Positions 25,442 through 37,296 of a DNA stretch of 64,000 nucleotides are shown piece by piece. The DNA is taken from the NCBI GenBank assembly GCA_027579435.1, contig JANBPK010001039.1:124001-188000 (forward strand), in the 5' to 3' direction. The notes below the pieces were generated by a model. It saw only the letters and a list, made by a program, of their open reading frames with translations, did no database searches and was not told the origin of the DNA. Position 1 is the stretch's first letter. Each line of letters opens with the position of its first letter. The translations under genes were made by a program, and so were the position numbers. The stretch is from Candolleomyces eurysporus. Its lineage: Eukaryota > Basidiomycota > Agaricomycetes > Agaricales > Psathyrellaceae.

Positions 25442-27814
25442 ATGCTCCCTCTTCTAAGGCCTCACCTCTGGTTCTTCCTCTTTGCGGCTAGTATTCTCCT
25501 CCACACTACTCTGGCCTGGAAAACTTTGACCGTGTCTCATCTCGATGACAGTTCAGACGACACACCTGCTCTTCAAGCTGTTCTGAATGAGTACTCCACT
25601 GATTCGACGATCCTGTTCGATACTCCACTGATTCGACGATCCTGTTCGAGAAAGGCGTATACTATAACATTTTTACGCCGATTAGGTTTCCCGAACTGAA
25701 AAATGTGGAGGTTAGGATTGAAGGAAATTTGAGTTATCCGAAGGATATGGCGACTGTAAAAGGTGCGTACGCACTTGCTGTGCCTCGAGAGCCTTCGGTC
25801 ACCAGCGATAATCTCAACTTACACAGCGATTGTTGCTTCTCCTGTGAGTGTTTTGGATTGATATTACGATCCACCATCGTGACGATTGGAGGGTAGGATT
25901 TTCCCGGACATTGGTCAGTACCTCTTTAACGCAGAGTTGAAGTCTGCTTGAGACGGCGTCGACTTATGATATCCACATTTCCAGGTTCTCCTTCGCCGCT
26001 GGAGGAAATAACGTTAGCCTTGTAGGCTCCACTGACCCTGAATGGGGTTGGGTCGACGCCCACGGGCAACAGGTGCGTAAAATTATCCAATTCGCGTTAG
26101 GGTTCCACTTTACCATGTCAACTTATAAATCTTTGGGTGTTCACTGTGCCAGTGGTGGAATAAAAGGGAACTCACCGACCGACCACATGGTTGGGCGTTT
26201 CAGAAAATTACGAATGGGATTATACGTGATATGAAGCTATGGAAGGTGCGAGCTCGTCTGACTAAAACTCAACTAAAGATGGTGTTGGATGAATCCTGAC
26301 ATGGGAAATCTGCTTTTCCAGCCAATTGCGTGGAGTTTCTCGACAACCGGGTCAAAGAACATTCGGGCGTATAATAATTGGATCTATGCAATCTCAGATG
26401 ACATGGACCAGGTAACAGTTTGATTACCGCGTTTTGGATGAGGTGTTCATCACTTGACGCCCGATAACCAGGCATTCCCTTTCAACACGTACGTACATCC
26501 GACACTCCCTTGGTATCAATCCAATAAGCCCCTCTTTCAACCTAGCGACGGATTCTCTGCTGGTGGAACGGACCTCCTCTTTGAAGACAACAACATCCAG
26601 AACGGGGACGACTGTCTGACAGTGGGTAATGGAGCCAAGAATATCATCTTCAGGTGAGCAAAAATCTGAACCGTTCCACCATAAATGAAAACATGGATAT
26701 CCTAACTGAGAGATCAGAAACTCGCGGTGTGAAGGAGGGCACGGTCTGTCGATTGGCTCTTTGGGAAGAAACGGCCAAGTCGCAGATGTTCAGAATATCT
26801 TGTGAGCCCTATTGACACTTGCGCTTCGAATATCGACTGAGCTATTCCACAGAATTGAGGATACGAGCGTAGTATGTGATCCCCGTCGCTCAGCAGTAGA
26901 GTGAGTCTCATAAGTTCAATCGTTGATTTGTATCGCAGTGGGATAGCCTGTATGGGGCTCGATTCAAAAGCTGGACTGGAGGAAACGGACTGGCCCGGAA
27001 GTAAGCACGATCTAGGCTCCTTCACCTACATCATCTCACTCCATTACGTAGCATCACCTGGAAGAACATTCGCTTTGAACGCGTTGCGTTCCCGGTCAGT
27101 ATCACGGAGCGCAGAAGCTTAGCATTCCAACTAACGTTATATCATAGATATATGTTACACAGAAGTAAGTGCCAGCCGTCGCTTGAGAACGTCAAAGATT
27201 GATTGTCCCCCTTCAAGCTACTGGGACCAGAATGTACGTTTGGAAAAGGTGTTCGCAAGTGAAAAATGAATTCACTACATGTGAAGTTAGGACCGAAGCC
27301 CGATTCTCCGACTCAGAACAACACTCACCTCGAGGACATCGTCTTCGAAAATTTCTTTGGGACAATTGACGAGTATGATCCAATCCTTCCTGTTAGTCAC
27401 GATGACACTGACACTGATTGATCACTCTCAGCTTGCCTGATTATTTTGAGGGTTCCTGCGTCAGCGATCCATGCTGGTATTATGTTCCAGGTGCAACTGG
27501 GAAGGAAGTGATCATATTTGACTTGTATCCAGAAACAGGCGAGTATTTCGTACACCTCCCCCCCCCCCCCCCCTNCCCAGTTCTACTCTGCTGACGAGTC
27601 AGACAGTGAAGAACATTGTGGCAAGGAGAATTGCACCTTCGACGCTGAGTGGAGATCCTCCTGCTGTTATGTGCAACTCCACCATAGTGCGAACATCCTC
27701 TTTTCTACGTTCTTCTGCGAGATTGACATTGTGGATTCGTGTTTCTAGGTGCCAGAGGATGTCGGATTCCAATGTGTGAATGGGCCATTTGTTAGGACTC
27801 CGGGCGGGATCTGA
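25442..27814 (+). pseudogene. GH28 exo-polygalacturonase, 18 exons, frame broken by a 29-bp duplication
   Basis: Exons 25442-25762, 25827-25843, 25897-25913, 25985-26072, 26153-26245, 26322-26411, 26472-26488, 26546-26653, 26718-26801, 26853-26871, 26939-27000, 27052-27094, 27148-27164, 27218-27233, 27287-27372, 27432-27538, 27607-27686, 27749-27814. It has a signal peptide (WFFLFAASILLHTTLAW), the GH28 catalytic motifs (NTDG across an intron, NGDDC, GHGLSIGSLG, ARFKSW) and a normal C-terminus (DVGFQC...). The family hydrolyses galacturonan outside the cell, removing residues from chain ends in the exo type. All downstream phases agree, but exon 1 carries a perfect 29-bp tandem repeat; with it the frame stops after about 85 codons, without it 433 residues would follow. 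Intron 16 has a GC donor. Either a very young pseudogene or an assembly artefact. Confidence 0.85.
25592..25649 (+). repeat. Perfect 29-bp tandem duplication in GH28 exon 1
   Basis: Two identical, adjacent 29-bp copies at 25592-25620 and 25621-25649. 29 is not a multiple of three, so the second copy shifts the frame. The copies show no divergence, which implies a recent event. Confidence 0.95.
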
Positions 27815-28570
27815 AACGAGGAAGGAATGCTCTCTACTCATTATTTTAGTCTTCTGGCACATTAAGTGTCTACTTGTATATTGATCCTGAATTTTGGCCA
27901 ACGTCACCCGTCTTTAGCAGGTGAGGAGAACGGCGTGATCCTCGTAGCTCCAGTGCATGAAGAGGCCACTATTCCAGCGAGCCATAGATTTGATGTTGAT
28001 ATATCTGACAAAGGCAGAGCAAAGGCCTGCGAGCAACCGGAAGACTCAACATTCCCCTCGAGGTAACACCGGTGAACGGCAGCCGAGGGAAAAGTAAGCC
28101 TTCATATCCAGTATTTGTCCAGTATATCGTATGTTCCCCAAAATCTGAGTTGCATACAAACATTGCCCAATATATGACTGAAGTGAGTTGGCTGAGTGCG
28201 CCGCCCGATTCTTTCCAGCATGGTAAATCTTGTTACCGTCAGCATCCAAAAACAATTTGGGCAAGCCATACTCCCCAGTTAGTATGCAGCCTGGATCGAG
28301 AGCCGAAGGATGCTCAAAGTCAGCGCACGAGTGAGAAAGTCCATAACAAAACGGCAGGCCACACCAGCAGGGGTGTGAAGCTTCAGTCTTCCACGAAATT
28401 AGTAAATTAAAATTTGTCGACAGAGCCCTCGAAAGGTTCTGGAGCCACGGCAGCGTACTGTTAGAGGGTTTTCGATTCAGTTACCTTCTCCACAATATCC
28501 AGATGGAGGATAATGAACCAAATTAAAGTCTTCACTTATGCAAATCCCGCCAAGACATTGAGCTGAAACT
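27815..28570. other. Intergenic with a short inverted F-box-family fragment
   Basis: About 750 bp. Most shows nothing. At 28476-28493 the sequence matches, on the minus strand, the start of the F-box-like genes (the Met-Glu-Lys exon and GTAACTGAA donor), with the start codon changed to GTG. Confidence 0.4.
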
Positions 28571-28589
28571 ATCTTGTTTGGATTCCTAA

Positions 28590-29859
28590 CCATTCACTTT
28601 CAAGTTGCCGAGCGAAGACTCGGACAATTTTGCTCCAAGTTGGTCGGAACCCCTTGTAAAGGAAGTAAGCAACAGATATTAGAAGACAACTTATCAAGTT
28701 TAAATTTCCCGCTTCAAGCGACGTCGCTCAGCGTCCAGATCATTTCAAACATTGAGCATGCTCATGTTCGATGTTGGACGCAAGAAAGGTTCAGTCACCT
28801 TGGCTCCTTCGTGACAGTCCCAATCCGTTCACAAGTGGAGATCGTCCTGAGCGCTCCTTTATTGGAGTCGGTGACTCTCATGGCTGAACCAGCGCCCGAA
28901 CTACCCGCATTTCCAGATTGGATCTTCAGATCCATCCCTTTCTCCGTGACAAAAGTCGCAATCACCAGCTATGCTGGATTTTGGAACACTTACGGTGGCT
29001 TCCCCTCAGCAAGTCCTCATGCGACATTCTAGTGCCAGCTGTTTCAAATATCGATTATCCTGGAGAGACTCGCTGCCCATAGAGACATTTGGATGAATTC
29101 CCAATTAGCCTATCCAGCCAGCGAAAGAATTTACCCTTGGGTTGCGCGACTTAAGGTACCGTCCTTCAATTTGAACCTCAGTAAAACCAGGAGAATTACA
29201 ATCGGTCATCAGCCTGGCGACGATTTTTTTCCTAGAGGCTTCCCAATGAAGCCTCGAACCCACTTGAAGAGTTAACAATCACCCACAAGTGGGGTGCGTC
29301 GCTCTTCTCTCTTCCCTCCTAAAGTACTACATCTAAGCGATGCATACTTAGATCATCACGCATCTTTGGGACTTAATCCTTTGGCACAATATCCAGTACT
29401 TCACACTCTACCTTTCGACATCGATTACTTCCCTAGATCAGCCGTTCCTGGTTCCCCCACAGTTATTGGTTCGACCTGCCGCTTACCGGTGGAAGTCTTG
29501 ACTCAACCACTGCCCGCGAGTCTACGTCACGTCTCAATTCAAGTAGAATTTGGCCTTGTTTTAAATGGGGAGCATATCTTTGGCCTGCCCAACAGAAAGC
29601 TCGACGCTGGCAGCCAAATGTCGACCTGAAATGTTGGAAGAACTTAGACAAAGCACTCAGCCGATGCCTCTCTCGCAACTCAGTCGCTGTGGATCTCAAA
29701 TGGTCATACACCTGTAGGAGCCCTGCTTTTCTTGAATCGCAGACATGGGATGAGAGATTGAATACGTTTTATGCACGGTGGAGGAAGGTTTTCGCCAAGG
29801 TTGACAAGAGGGGAATACTGGATCTCCGGATTAATCGTAGAAATACACTGCCCGAATGA
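28590..29859 (+). pseudogene. Decayed F-box-like family copy F
   Basis: Plus-strand fragments follow the family order but with stops and frame changes. Landmarks: NIEHAHVRCWTQERF, FPDWIFRSIPFSVTKV (about 28910-28960), SFNLNLSKTRRITIG (about 29163-29205), YPVLHTLPFDIDYF, LPASLRHVSIQVEF (about 29511-29552) and YARWRKVF...RGILDLR to a stop at 29857-29859. The F-box-like start is missing or unrecognisable. The remnant of the second family intron (GTGCGTCG donor at about 29294) is still present, so the copy arose by DNA duplication and not by retroposition. Confidence 0.75.
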
Positions 29860-30382
29860 TACACCATCCCTCCATCGTCTCTCGCGATTGACCCTCGTCG
29901 TTTCCCTAGTGAGAGGTGATGTGCTCGTGCTATTTAATGTAGGACGATTGGGTATTCTATCTGCATTCGCGCGACTTTTTCATGTATTCTTCGTCGTACC
30001 TGAAACCCAAGATAAGATAAGATAAAGCTTCCGCATCCGCACGTGAGTCTACGTCATACGTTCGGTTGGTTTTCAAAAAGGCAAACCAATTGGAGGACGA
30101 AACGCACTGCCTTTCCCCAGGTTCACGACCCTCGACGACGATCACGCCCCCTCCACTCACCGCGTAAGCCGCATTGGTATGTGATGATCATTTCTGACGA
30201 TATAAAGTCTCACCGAGGCCCATTTCACTTCTCCTAATTCTGTGAATCACCCCACTTTGAACATAAGTACGCCGGCCGCAGTTCAATTGGATCATCCCCT
30301 GCTTCCTCTCTCCTCATCAAGAATTCTTCTCTGAACGAATAATAACTCGACGACCTTTCTACGACTACGACAGCAAACAACA
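29860..30382. other. Intergenic, promoter of the MARVEL gene
   Basis: About 520 bp; no gene recognised. The last part before the MARVEL ATG is C/A-rich, a usual basidiomycete 5' leader composition. Confidence 0.45.
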
Positions 30383-31063
30383 ATGGGCGCTGCATCAGAC
30401 ACTGCAATCCGACGGGCACACCCCATCCTCTTCGGTGCCTTGGTTTTGTTCTCCATTATTGAGGTGAGCCTTCCCCGTCCTCCTCCTCGATGGCACCTGT
30501 TGACCACTCACACCCGACGTAGATGTGTATCGCCGCCTGGCTAACTGCGAGATACAACTCGAACAACGACGCTCCGTTCGGCTCCGTTCGCGTTAGAGTT
30601 CGATACATTCTCTTCTGTTCAATATGGACGATCGTCATGGGCACTGCCTTCCTCGTCTTCTTGGTTTTGGGCTCTGTTATGAGCAGCGTAGCGGCACACT
30701 TCATTTTGTACGTGTCTCATACTCGTATCCAATCACTACCTCATTGGCTGACCCTCGTTTGACAGCCTCGTCATTACCTTCATTCTATGGGTCGCTGCCG
30801 CCGCCGCTATTACAGAGGCTCTTGGAGGAGGTCTTTCCTGCAGTCACCAGAACTACTTCACATACTGCGGTCAACTCAATGCTGTTGAAGGTTTCGCTTG
30901 GCTGATATGGTGCGTTCTTGCCGTCAAATTCCTCCCTGTCTCGGACCGACACGTCTTCGTTCATAGGATTTTGGTGACCATCACCCTCATCATGGTCATC
31001 ATCCGCGGAATTTCGGCTGCCAAGTCAGGCGGCGGCATCAAAGAAAGTATGACCGAAGCTTAA
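30383..31063 (+). CDS. MARVEL-domain four-pass membrane protein
   Basis: Exons 30383-30463, 30523-30707, 30766-30909 and 30967-31063 give 168 residues with consistent phases. Four hydrophobic segments are visible: PILFGALVLFSIIEMCIAA, FCSIWTIVMGTAFLVFLVL, FLVITFILWVAAAAAITEA and AWLIWILVTITLIMVIIRG. The loop between segments 3 and 4 has a Cys pair (SCSQNYFTYCG), as in many fungal MARVEL/Nce102-like proteins, and the last residues are short and polar. Such proteins sit in the plasma membrane and help organise membrane domains; the exact role here is unknown. The MARVEL family is inferred from topology and the ARYN motif after segment 1. Confidence 0.8.
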
Positions 31064-31488
31064 AGGGCTCAGACTTGTACTCCTTGTTCTCCTTCAACCT
31101 CCGACCCGTTCATGTTTATTCTTGCGACGAAGTGATTCCATTCAACAACGTCATCAATTGCTCTCTTGTTGTTACCGTAATCAACTTTGTTCGCTTTCGT
31201 TGTTGTTGTACACCACGCTTTATTTTTATCGGATTCAGACGCGAATACTAATTGAAATTGTTTGGGATGACGATGGTGACTGCTCTCTGTAAATCAGACC
31301 GATAGCGAGACTTTTGACAGTATTGGCGATGTCGTCATAGGTATGGGATCGATCGGGGATAGTCGATCATTCGATCGTTCCACCTTCAAGTGGCTCCCTG
31401 AAATTCCTTGAACATTGAACACGGGGTTCGAATCAGACAGGCACCAGCAACTCCGGTTGAACTAGGGTTGCCTCAGCATAAATGCAAA

Positions 31489-31883
31489 GTGTAATTTACG
31501 TATGTAATTTCCCGTAATTTACTGCTTATAATCCAAGCTATGTCGGGGGGTCCAGGGTGCATAGAGCAACCTTCAGGCCTCAGGAGGGGCACGGAGGCCG
31601 TACCCAGAGGACTTTGTTTGGGCCCACTTTTGGCACGGAAAGCCTCTGGAGCGCTTTTGCGGTAGAGTAGCTGTAGTTATGGCTCACTGACCTGTGGGTC
31701 CGTGACCTCATGCTTCTAGGTCTGGGCCTGATCCCTCTCTGAAGGCCTTCAAAACAAGGCCTTCTAACCGGACTCGACCCCAATCCCTAACCAAAACGCG
31801 CTTACCACCGGATTTTGGTTTTAATCCGACCAAGATTCTTGGTTCCGTAATTTACTGCTTGTATGTCCAGGGGAAATTTACAC
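31489..31883. repeat. Possible small non-autonomous element (MITE-like)
   Basis: The segment is bounded by imperfect inverted ends (GTGTAATTTAC at 31489 and GAAATTTACAC ending at 31883). It also contains a 16-bp direct repeat, CCGTAATTTACTGCTT, at 31512-31527 and 31845-31860. No coding capacity and no clear target-site duplication. Only a suggestion. Confidence 0.25.
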
Positions 31884-31950
31884 GCAACCCGGACCAGTTC
31901 GCACAGGTCGCATCTTAGCTCTGAAAAATCACAGCAAAAAAGCAGTACGT

Positions 31951-34232
31951 TTAAACCAACATAAATGTTTTATTCCGCCCCAAATAGCTCAACTCGTCTC
32001 GTATCAACGCTAATAGCCCCTTTCCACTGAACGTCGTCCCTTTGTAGCCCGCGCTACACCATATCTCAAAGACGATATTCGATAGCTGAGGAGAGCTCGA
32101 ACATAACCCATCTCCTGCTATTCTTCCTTCATCGCCCCCTACAGCCTCCCTCGAATTCTGAAGACATAGACCACTCAAAGGCTGGTGGTTATCGAGAGCG
32201 GCTAACACTCCATCCAACTCCCTCCATCCTCTATATCCGCCCACCTCTTTCCACGTTGCGCCACTGCTTTCACACCCCCAAAGATCGAATGAGACTTTAA
32301 GTCTGCGTAACGAGGGAAATTTGGCTGGATCGCTGAAAAATTGGATGAGGGCTCGGAAGGGGTCTTCTTTGATGGAGATTGTGTCTGTGCCGACCACGAG
32401 GGATTGGAGGTTGTCGAAGCCGAGGTGGTAGGGGAGGTGGTCTTCGGTGTCTATATGCGTATACAACGTTCGGAAGTCAGTTCGTCAGAAAAGTAAAATA
32501 GATTCGAGAATGATGACTTACATTGGAAGTAACGCAGGGTAAGTCGTTCAAGTGATCTTCGCGCCGAGTGTAGTATTGTCCATATGCCATCGGCATCGTT
32601 GGGGTTCCAGACGTAGACGTGGATTTGCTTAAGTTTCGAAAAGTCGAGTGTCGACGAAGTGTGAGGCGGTTCTGAGTACTTTTCGTCGTCCTCGTCCTCA
32701 CTCTCTTGGTCGCCTACACCTTCACCCTCGTCCTCCGTAATCCCTTGACCCACCACCTCCCTCCTCGAGTCCTGATCGGAAATTCCCTCTTGTTGACCAA
32801 GACTTGAAATCAAATCCAACAGTGGCCTCAAGTGTTCCAGATTCAACACGAGGTACTCCAGGTGAACCCGCTTCTGAAAAGTCCTGCTTCGCCTTGTCCT
32901 CGTTCCCTCTCTTCTTGTCCTTCTTCCAGTCGTGTCTGCCTCACTCCATTCCCTTGAACCTTCACCGCTTCCTGAGTCCGAGATACCCGAAACATGCGTC
33001 GAATTCAAGGGTGTGTACGGTTTTGGGTCCGCACCCTTCCCGTTCTTCGGAAACGAAGACGCGAGGACGCCACCTGTAGAAAGAGAAAGAACCTCGGAGC
33101 TCGAGAAAAACCCCGGTGAGCTACCAGTCGCAGTAGACGTTGACTGTCCCAGTGTCAACATTGAATCCAAGTCTGACAGACGCGTGCCTGTATGCTGATT
33201 CCTCGTTTTGGGAGACGTACTGGAGGTGGTGGAAGTGGTGGTGGGTGGGACATCATCAAAACGGTTTGACAGGTCAAAGTACCGAGAAGCTGAATTTTGG
33301 GAAGCCGACGAGGATGATGGCTCTAAGGGAGAAGAGGCCGAGTTCGGTGAGGTTGCAGAAGAAGGCGTAAGGGCAGGAGTAGAAGACGAAGACAAAGAAG
33401 GGGAAGAATTTGATGATGGTGATTCTGACGCTAACGAAGAAGTCGTCAATGATATCGATAACTCTGCCTGAACCATCGTCGTAGAATCGGACTCGGACGC
33501 CGAAGAGAGCGTCGACGTCGCAGAGGAAGGGGGCGAATTCGAGGGGCCGACAGGCACCCCAACCGAAATCAACTCGAGGTGCTTCAACTCTGTAAAAGAC
33601 GACACATAGACCTCCTCCAACGGATATATGTTCTCCAATGTCACCTTCTTCAGGCTTGGCAACGCAAAGACTTTCTTCAACGCCCCAGCCAAACCTCCTG
33701 CTCCCCTTCCTACTGACAAGGCTACACCGTCGGCGACGCGAAGGTTCGGGGACGCGATTCCATTCCCGATCAAATGAAGACTTTCCAGTCTGACCAGCTC
33801 TCGGAGGATGGCATCCAACACCGAAGTCTCATCATCTCCGTCTCCCTTCCCTTTACCGGCGTTGGCGGAGGAGCCGGAGCTGGAACTCGCGGCGGGAAGA
33901 CTAATCCTCAACGTCCTCACATACCCACACAAATGGGAGTTCCGGGCAAGCGATAATCGAAGTTTTCGCTGTTGTTCGTGTCCATAGGGGTTTTCGCAAT
34001 AATCAAGCGAAACGGAGCGATAGAGAAGCTTTCTGGCGATTTGTAAGAGGGATTGGGAGGCGAGGGCGGAGGAAGCTAGCGTGAAGGGGTCGTTTCTGTG
34101 CTCCAGAAGGATGAGTTCCAAAACGTCGAGGTGCAGTATGCATTGATGTGGGTGTTGGTTCGCGTGGCCTGATGGTTCTCCCAAAGGCGGTGGTAACGAT
34201 GGGGATAGAGCTGTTGGGCGGTCCATGGGCAA
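31951..34232 (-). CDS. F-box-like protein with long Ser-rich insert, 736 residues
   Basis: Exons 34232-32522 and 32450-31951; the intron (32521-32451) has GTAAGT and ATATAG and joins at phase 1. Residues about 30-75 carry an F-box-like helix pair (HLDVLELILLEHRNDPFTL and SLLQIARKLLYRSVSL). A scaffold of leucine-rich strands follows (SLKKVTLENIYPLEEVYV, LVLNLEHLRPLLDLI, IHVYVWNPNDADGIW, SLERLTLRYF). Between them, roughly residues 240-440, is a low-complexity Ser/Thr/Pro insert. The second exon continues the repeat-like fold (NLQSLVVGTDTISI) and ends ELSYLGRNKTFML. It differs in sequence from the copy A-D family. Likely an SCF-type adaptor, by inference. Confidence 0.65.
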
Positions 34233-35594
34233 GAGTGAACGAGAAATATCCGAGATGGAGTGGTACGCTCGGTCTTAAGAACGTCAAAGGGCGTATCGAC
34301 CACCTTGGAATATGTACGATCCTGCTCAAATGGAGAGCTTTATCAGCGATCCGTGGACAGAGCGAATTCATATATGATAGTCACCTGGATTGCAGACCCT
34401 TGATACAGTATTGACAGATCGTGGGGACCAGGGTCGCTTGATCGCCTGGAATGGAAGCTACCTCCAGTATGGCGAAGGCAGTATGTGACGGTATGTCCTG
34501 TCCGATATATTGCAGTCACCGTTCTTCACTGACAGACGGGACGGGGATGTAGTGGTAGCAGCAAAGGGTACGATGGGTATGGTGGGCACGGTGGGTATGG
34601 GTATGAGGGGGGCTGGGCTAGGTTCGAAACTCTCAAACGAATCCAGACCACACCCCTTTTATAACTTTCGTCCCATGTCCAACGGAAATGTCTGTCCGTC
34701 TGTCTGACTAGCCGTCCTGCCTGCCAGTCAGATACAGATGGATCATCAACGGAGTGATCAAAATCGGACACGAACCTAAAATTCGTAAGTGGAAGGTAGT
34801 ATCAGTACGTGTGGAAAGTGTAAGAGAAAGAAAAAATAGGAAAGGAGATCCAAAGATGGCGTACGACACACACATGTACACACGCTCGCCCCATCATCAG
34901 TAGCCCGAATCGTTCAATGCAGGCAGCGCGCATCCCTGGAAGCTCTGCAGCACTGCTTCTTTCAGAGTAAACTGGAACGTACGCTTACTTGAGCTTGATT
35001 GTTGGCTTGTTTGGTTCGACACTGGACCCACTGGCATATCCATTTGTATGTGGGCTTGACTCCCGGGTGGCAGCCAGCCTTTATACATAGACGTAGCCGG
35101 TGACCAGAGTCAGCCAGTAATCAGATAAACTTCTGCCAACCAGACGTTTACCGCGGCATGTACGTAGTCGTAGCATCTTCATCAGCGAAGGGGTCAAAGA
35201 TGAAGGTGAAGAGCAAATATGGATCGAAACCCGTATCACAGGATACTCGTCACCGTTGAGCGCTTGATGAAGATGATGATAGGAGTNAAAAAAGCTGATA
35301 CGCAGACGAAAACCGTAATTCCCAGCAATGATTGAATCAATCGATGACGATGACATGTCCACCTCCGATGTTGCCGTCAACTCTGCTAAATAACGGCAGC
35401 CAGACGTACGGCCTTGGCGCTGGCGGCTGGAAGTAATCGATAATTGCCGAAAAGTCGACAACCCTTCGCAAAATCCGCTATGTTCGAACTCTTGATAATG
35501 ATCCATCCTCGATCAATCTGACCCCAAACTCCATCATCATCATCGTTATCGTCATCGCCATGGGTGAGCGCCTGAGCGACCTGTGAGAGCCACT
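34233..35594. other. Intergenic, no gene recognised
   Basis: About 1.36 kb. A 63-codon minus frame at 34897-35088 looks mildly protein-like but has no start context or partner exon I could define. An N at 35287 lies beside an A run. G/T-rich simple sequence is found at about 34560-34620. Confidence 0.4.
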
Positions 35595-37140
35595 TTACGA
35601 TGGCATTCGAAATGCCGCAAGACGCTTACAAGCCTCCACAACGTTCCCGTCATCAACATTTGCAACCGAAAACCGGACCCACCGCTCGTTCTCCTTAAAA
35701 TCATCACTCCGCGGCTGTCGCATCGTACCCTCTTCCTCTTGGCGTTTCGTCGTGGTCGTCGGGGTGAAGAAAGTCGCCGGGAGCGCCAGTAACCCATCCT
35801 TTTCCACCAATTGCTTCGCCAGACCCTCCGCTCTAACGCCGTCAAACGGATGCCTGACAAACGCAAAATACCCTCCCTGCGCGCCGATCTCCCAGCTGGG
35901 AGGAAGATTATTCTTGAAAAGCACATGTCGAGCTTGAACAGCCTGCGCGTTCTTCCGTACGAACTCCCGAAGAGAGCTTGCACTTGAAGAAGAGTTTGGA
36001 TTTGAATTTGCCGTCGGCAGTAGCAAAGATGCCAACCCAAGCTGGACAGGTCGGGGAGGGCATATTTGAAGGCAATCGAGCACTGTCTTGACACTTGAAA
36101 GGAACTCGGGGGAGGCTACGATTGCACCTAATCGGTGCCCCGGAAGGCAGTATGACTTTGAAAACGAGAAGAGGTGGATGAAGGTGGACCTCCACGGAGT
36201 GGCTGGTCGAGTGAATATGGAATGGGGAGGCTCGTCAGATGGTACGAAATCACGGTAGGTTTCGTCAACGACTAAGGCGAGGTGGTGCTTGGCAGCGAGA
36301 TCGGCGAACGAGGCTATCAAGGATGGTGGATAGATTGCTCCAGTCTACATAGTAAGAAATAGAGGAGAGTCGCCAGTGAGTGACGTGCGCATGCCAGTTG
36401 TCAATTGAACTCACAGGATTATTTGGAGTGACTAAAACGATCGCCTTCGTTCTTGCAGTAATTAAAGCCTCGCACCGAGTGACGGCAGGCAAAAAACCGT
36501 CCTCCGGGAGCGTTGGCAGCCCGACAGTCTTGATCCCGAGTAAACTCAAGTCCATTCTAAAGGTTCGTTGAATGGCCGAACTGTCATGGAAGAAAGGGCT
36601 TCGGTCTTACTCGTGATTGAAGTACCTATAATGATCAAAATTAACATCAATACGACCATTTCCGATGGCTCCATTCAAGTGGTTGAGACTTACCATGGAA
36701 CAGGGAGGATTATTTCATCTCCAGCGTCAGCCAAGGTCATAACGACTGCCATGAAGGCAAGGTTACACCCCGCGGTCAGCGCGACGTCTTCGATTTTGAT
36801 ATCCGCCTGCCATCCATACACGGCCTTCATTTCCTCGACCAACGCCGAGCGAAGGGAAGGCTCACCATCCCAACGACAATAACTAAAATGGTCTGGGGAA
36901 GCACTTGCCTGGGCGATTGCGGCTCTCAGTTCTTCGGGAGGCGGGATTCCAGGCACCCCCTGGGACATGTCGATGAGAGGTTTGGACGGTGTTGCTTTGT
37001 ACCGGGCGGCCCATTCGTACGCCTTCGGAATGCTAGAAAATGGGTGAGCCAAAGTGACTTGTGGACGGACGGGGTTCTTACGGAGGGGAAATGGTGCTGA
37101 GAACGCCTCGAGACAAGGAAAATCCCAATTTTGCCGTCAT
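35595..37140 (-). CDS. PLP-dependent aminotransferase, class I/II
   Basis: Exons 37140-37082, 37032-36694, 36625-36611, 36556-36415 and 36344-35595 give 434 residues; all phases agree. Fold-type I landmarks: substrate-arm region IDMSQGVPGIPPPEEL, the GC(N)xAF turn (TAGCNLAFMAVVM), PVPWYFNHE (Tyr stacking/phosphate side), LVTPNNPTGAIYPP (Asn that contacts PLP), VVDETYRDF (Asp-Glu-Thr-Tyr; Asp binds the pyridine N) and FSFSKSYCLPGHRLG, where Lys forms the Schiff base and Arg binds phosphate. It transfers amino groups between an amino acid and a 2-oxo acid; the substrate cannot be told. Exon 3 is 15 nt. An ORF starting at 37052 uses TTG and is really intron plus exon 2. Same strand as the RWD gene upstream. 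Confidence 0.88.
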
Positions 37141-37296
37141 GGTCGTGGTTCAAGAAGATACGAAGGCAGGGACGGCGATATCGATCCTGGGTATCAGCGG
37201 ACCGGGTGGTTGCCGGTGCCGATAACTTGCCTATCTATCCCAGAGTCAATGGCGGTCCCCAGAGGAAGTGTTATTGACGTACTCAAACATAACGGT

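Noticed and set aside
25592..25651. Explaining the extra 29 bp in GH28 exon 1 as a 60-nt intron (GTACTC..TTCGAG)
   Set aside because: Removing 60 nt gives the wrong phase for exon 2, while removing 29 nt gives the right one.
34897..35088. 63-codon minus-strand open frame
   Set aside because: No homology pattern, no splice partner; likely chance or a leader of the 736-aa gene region.
36690..37052. Aminotransferase starting at 37052
   Set aside because: That codon is TTG inside an intron; a spliced ATG exon at 37140-37082 fits phase and sequence.
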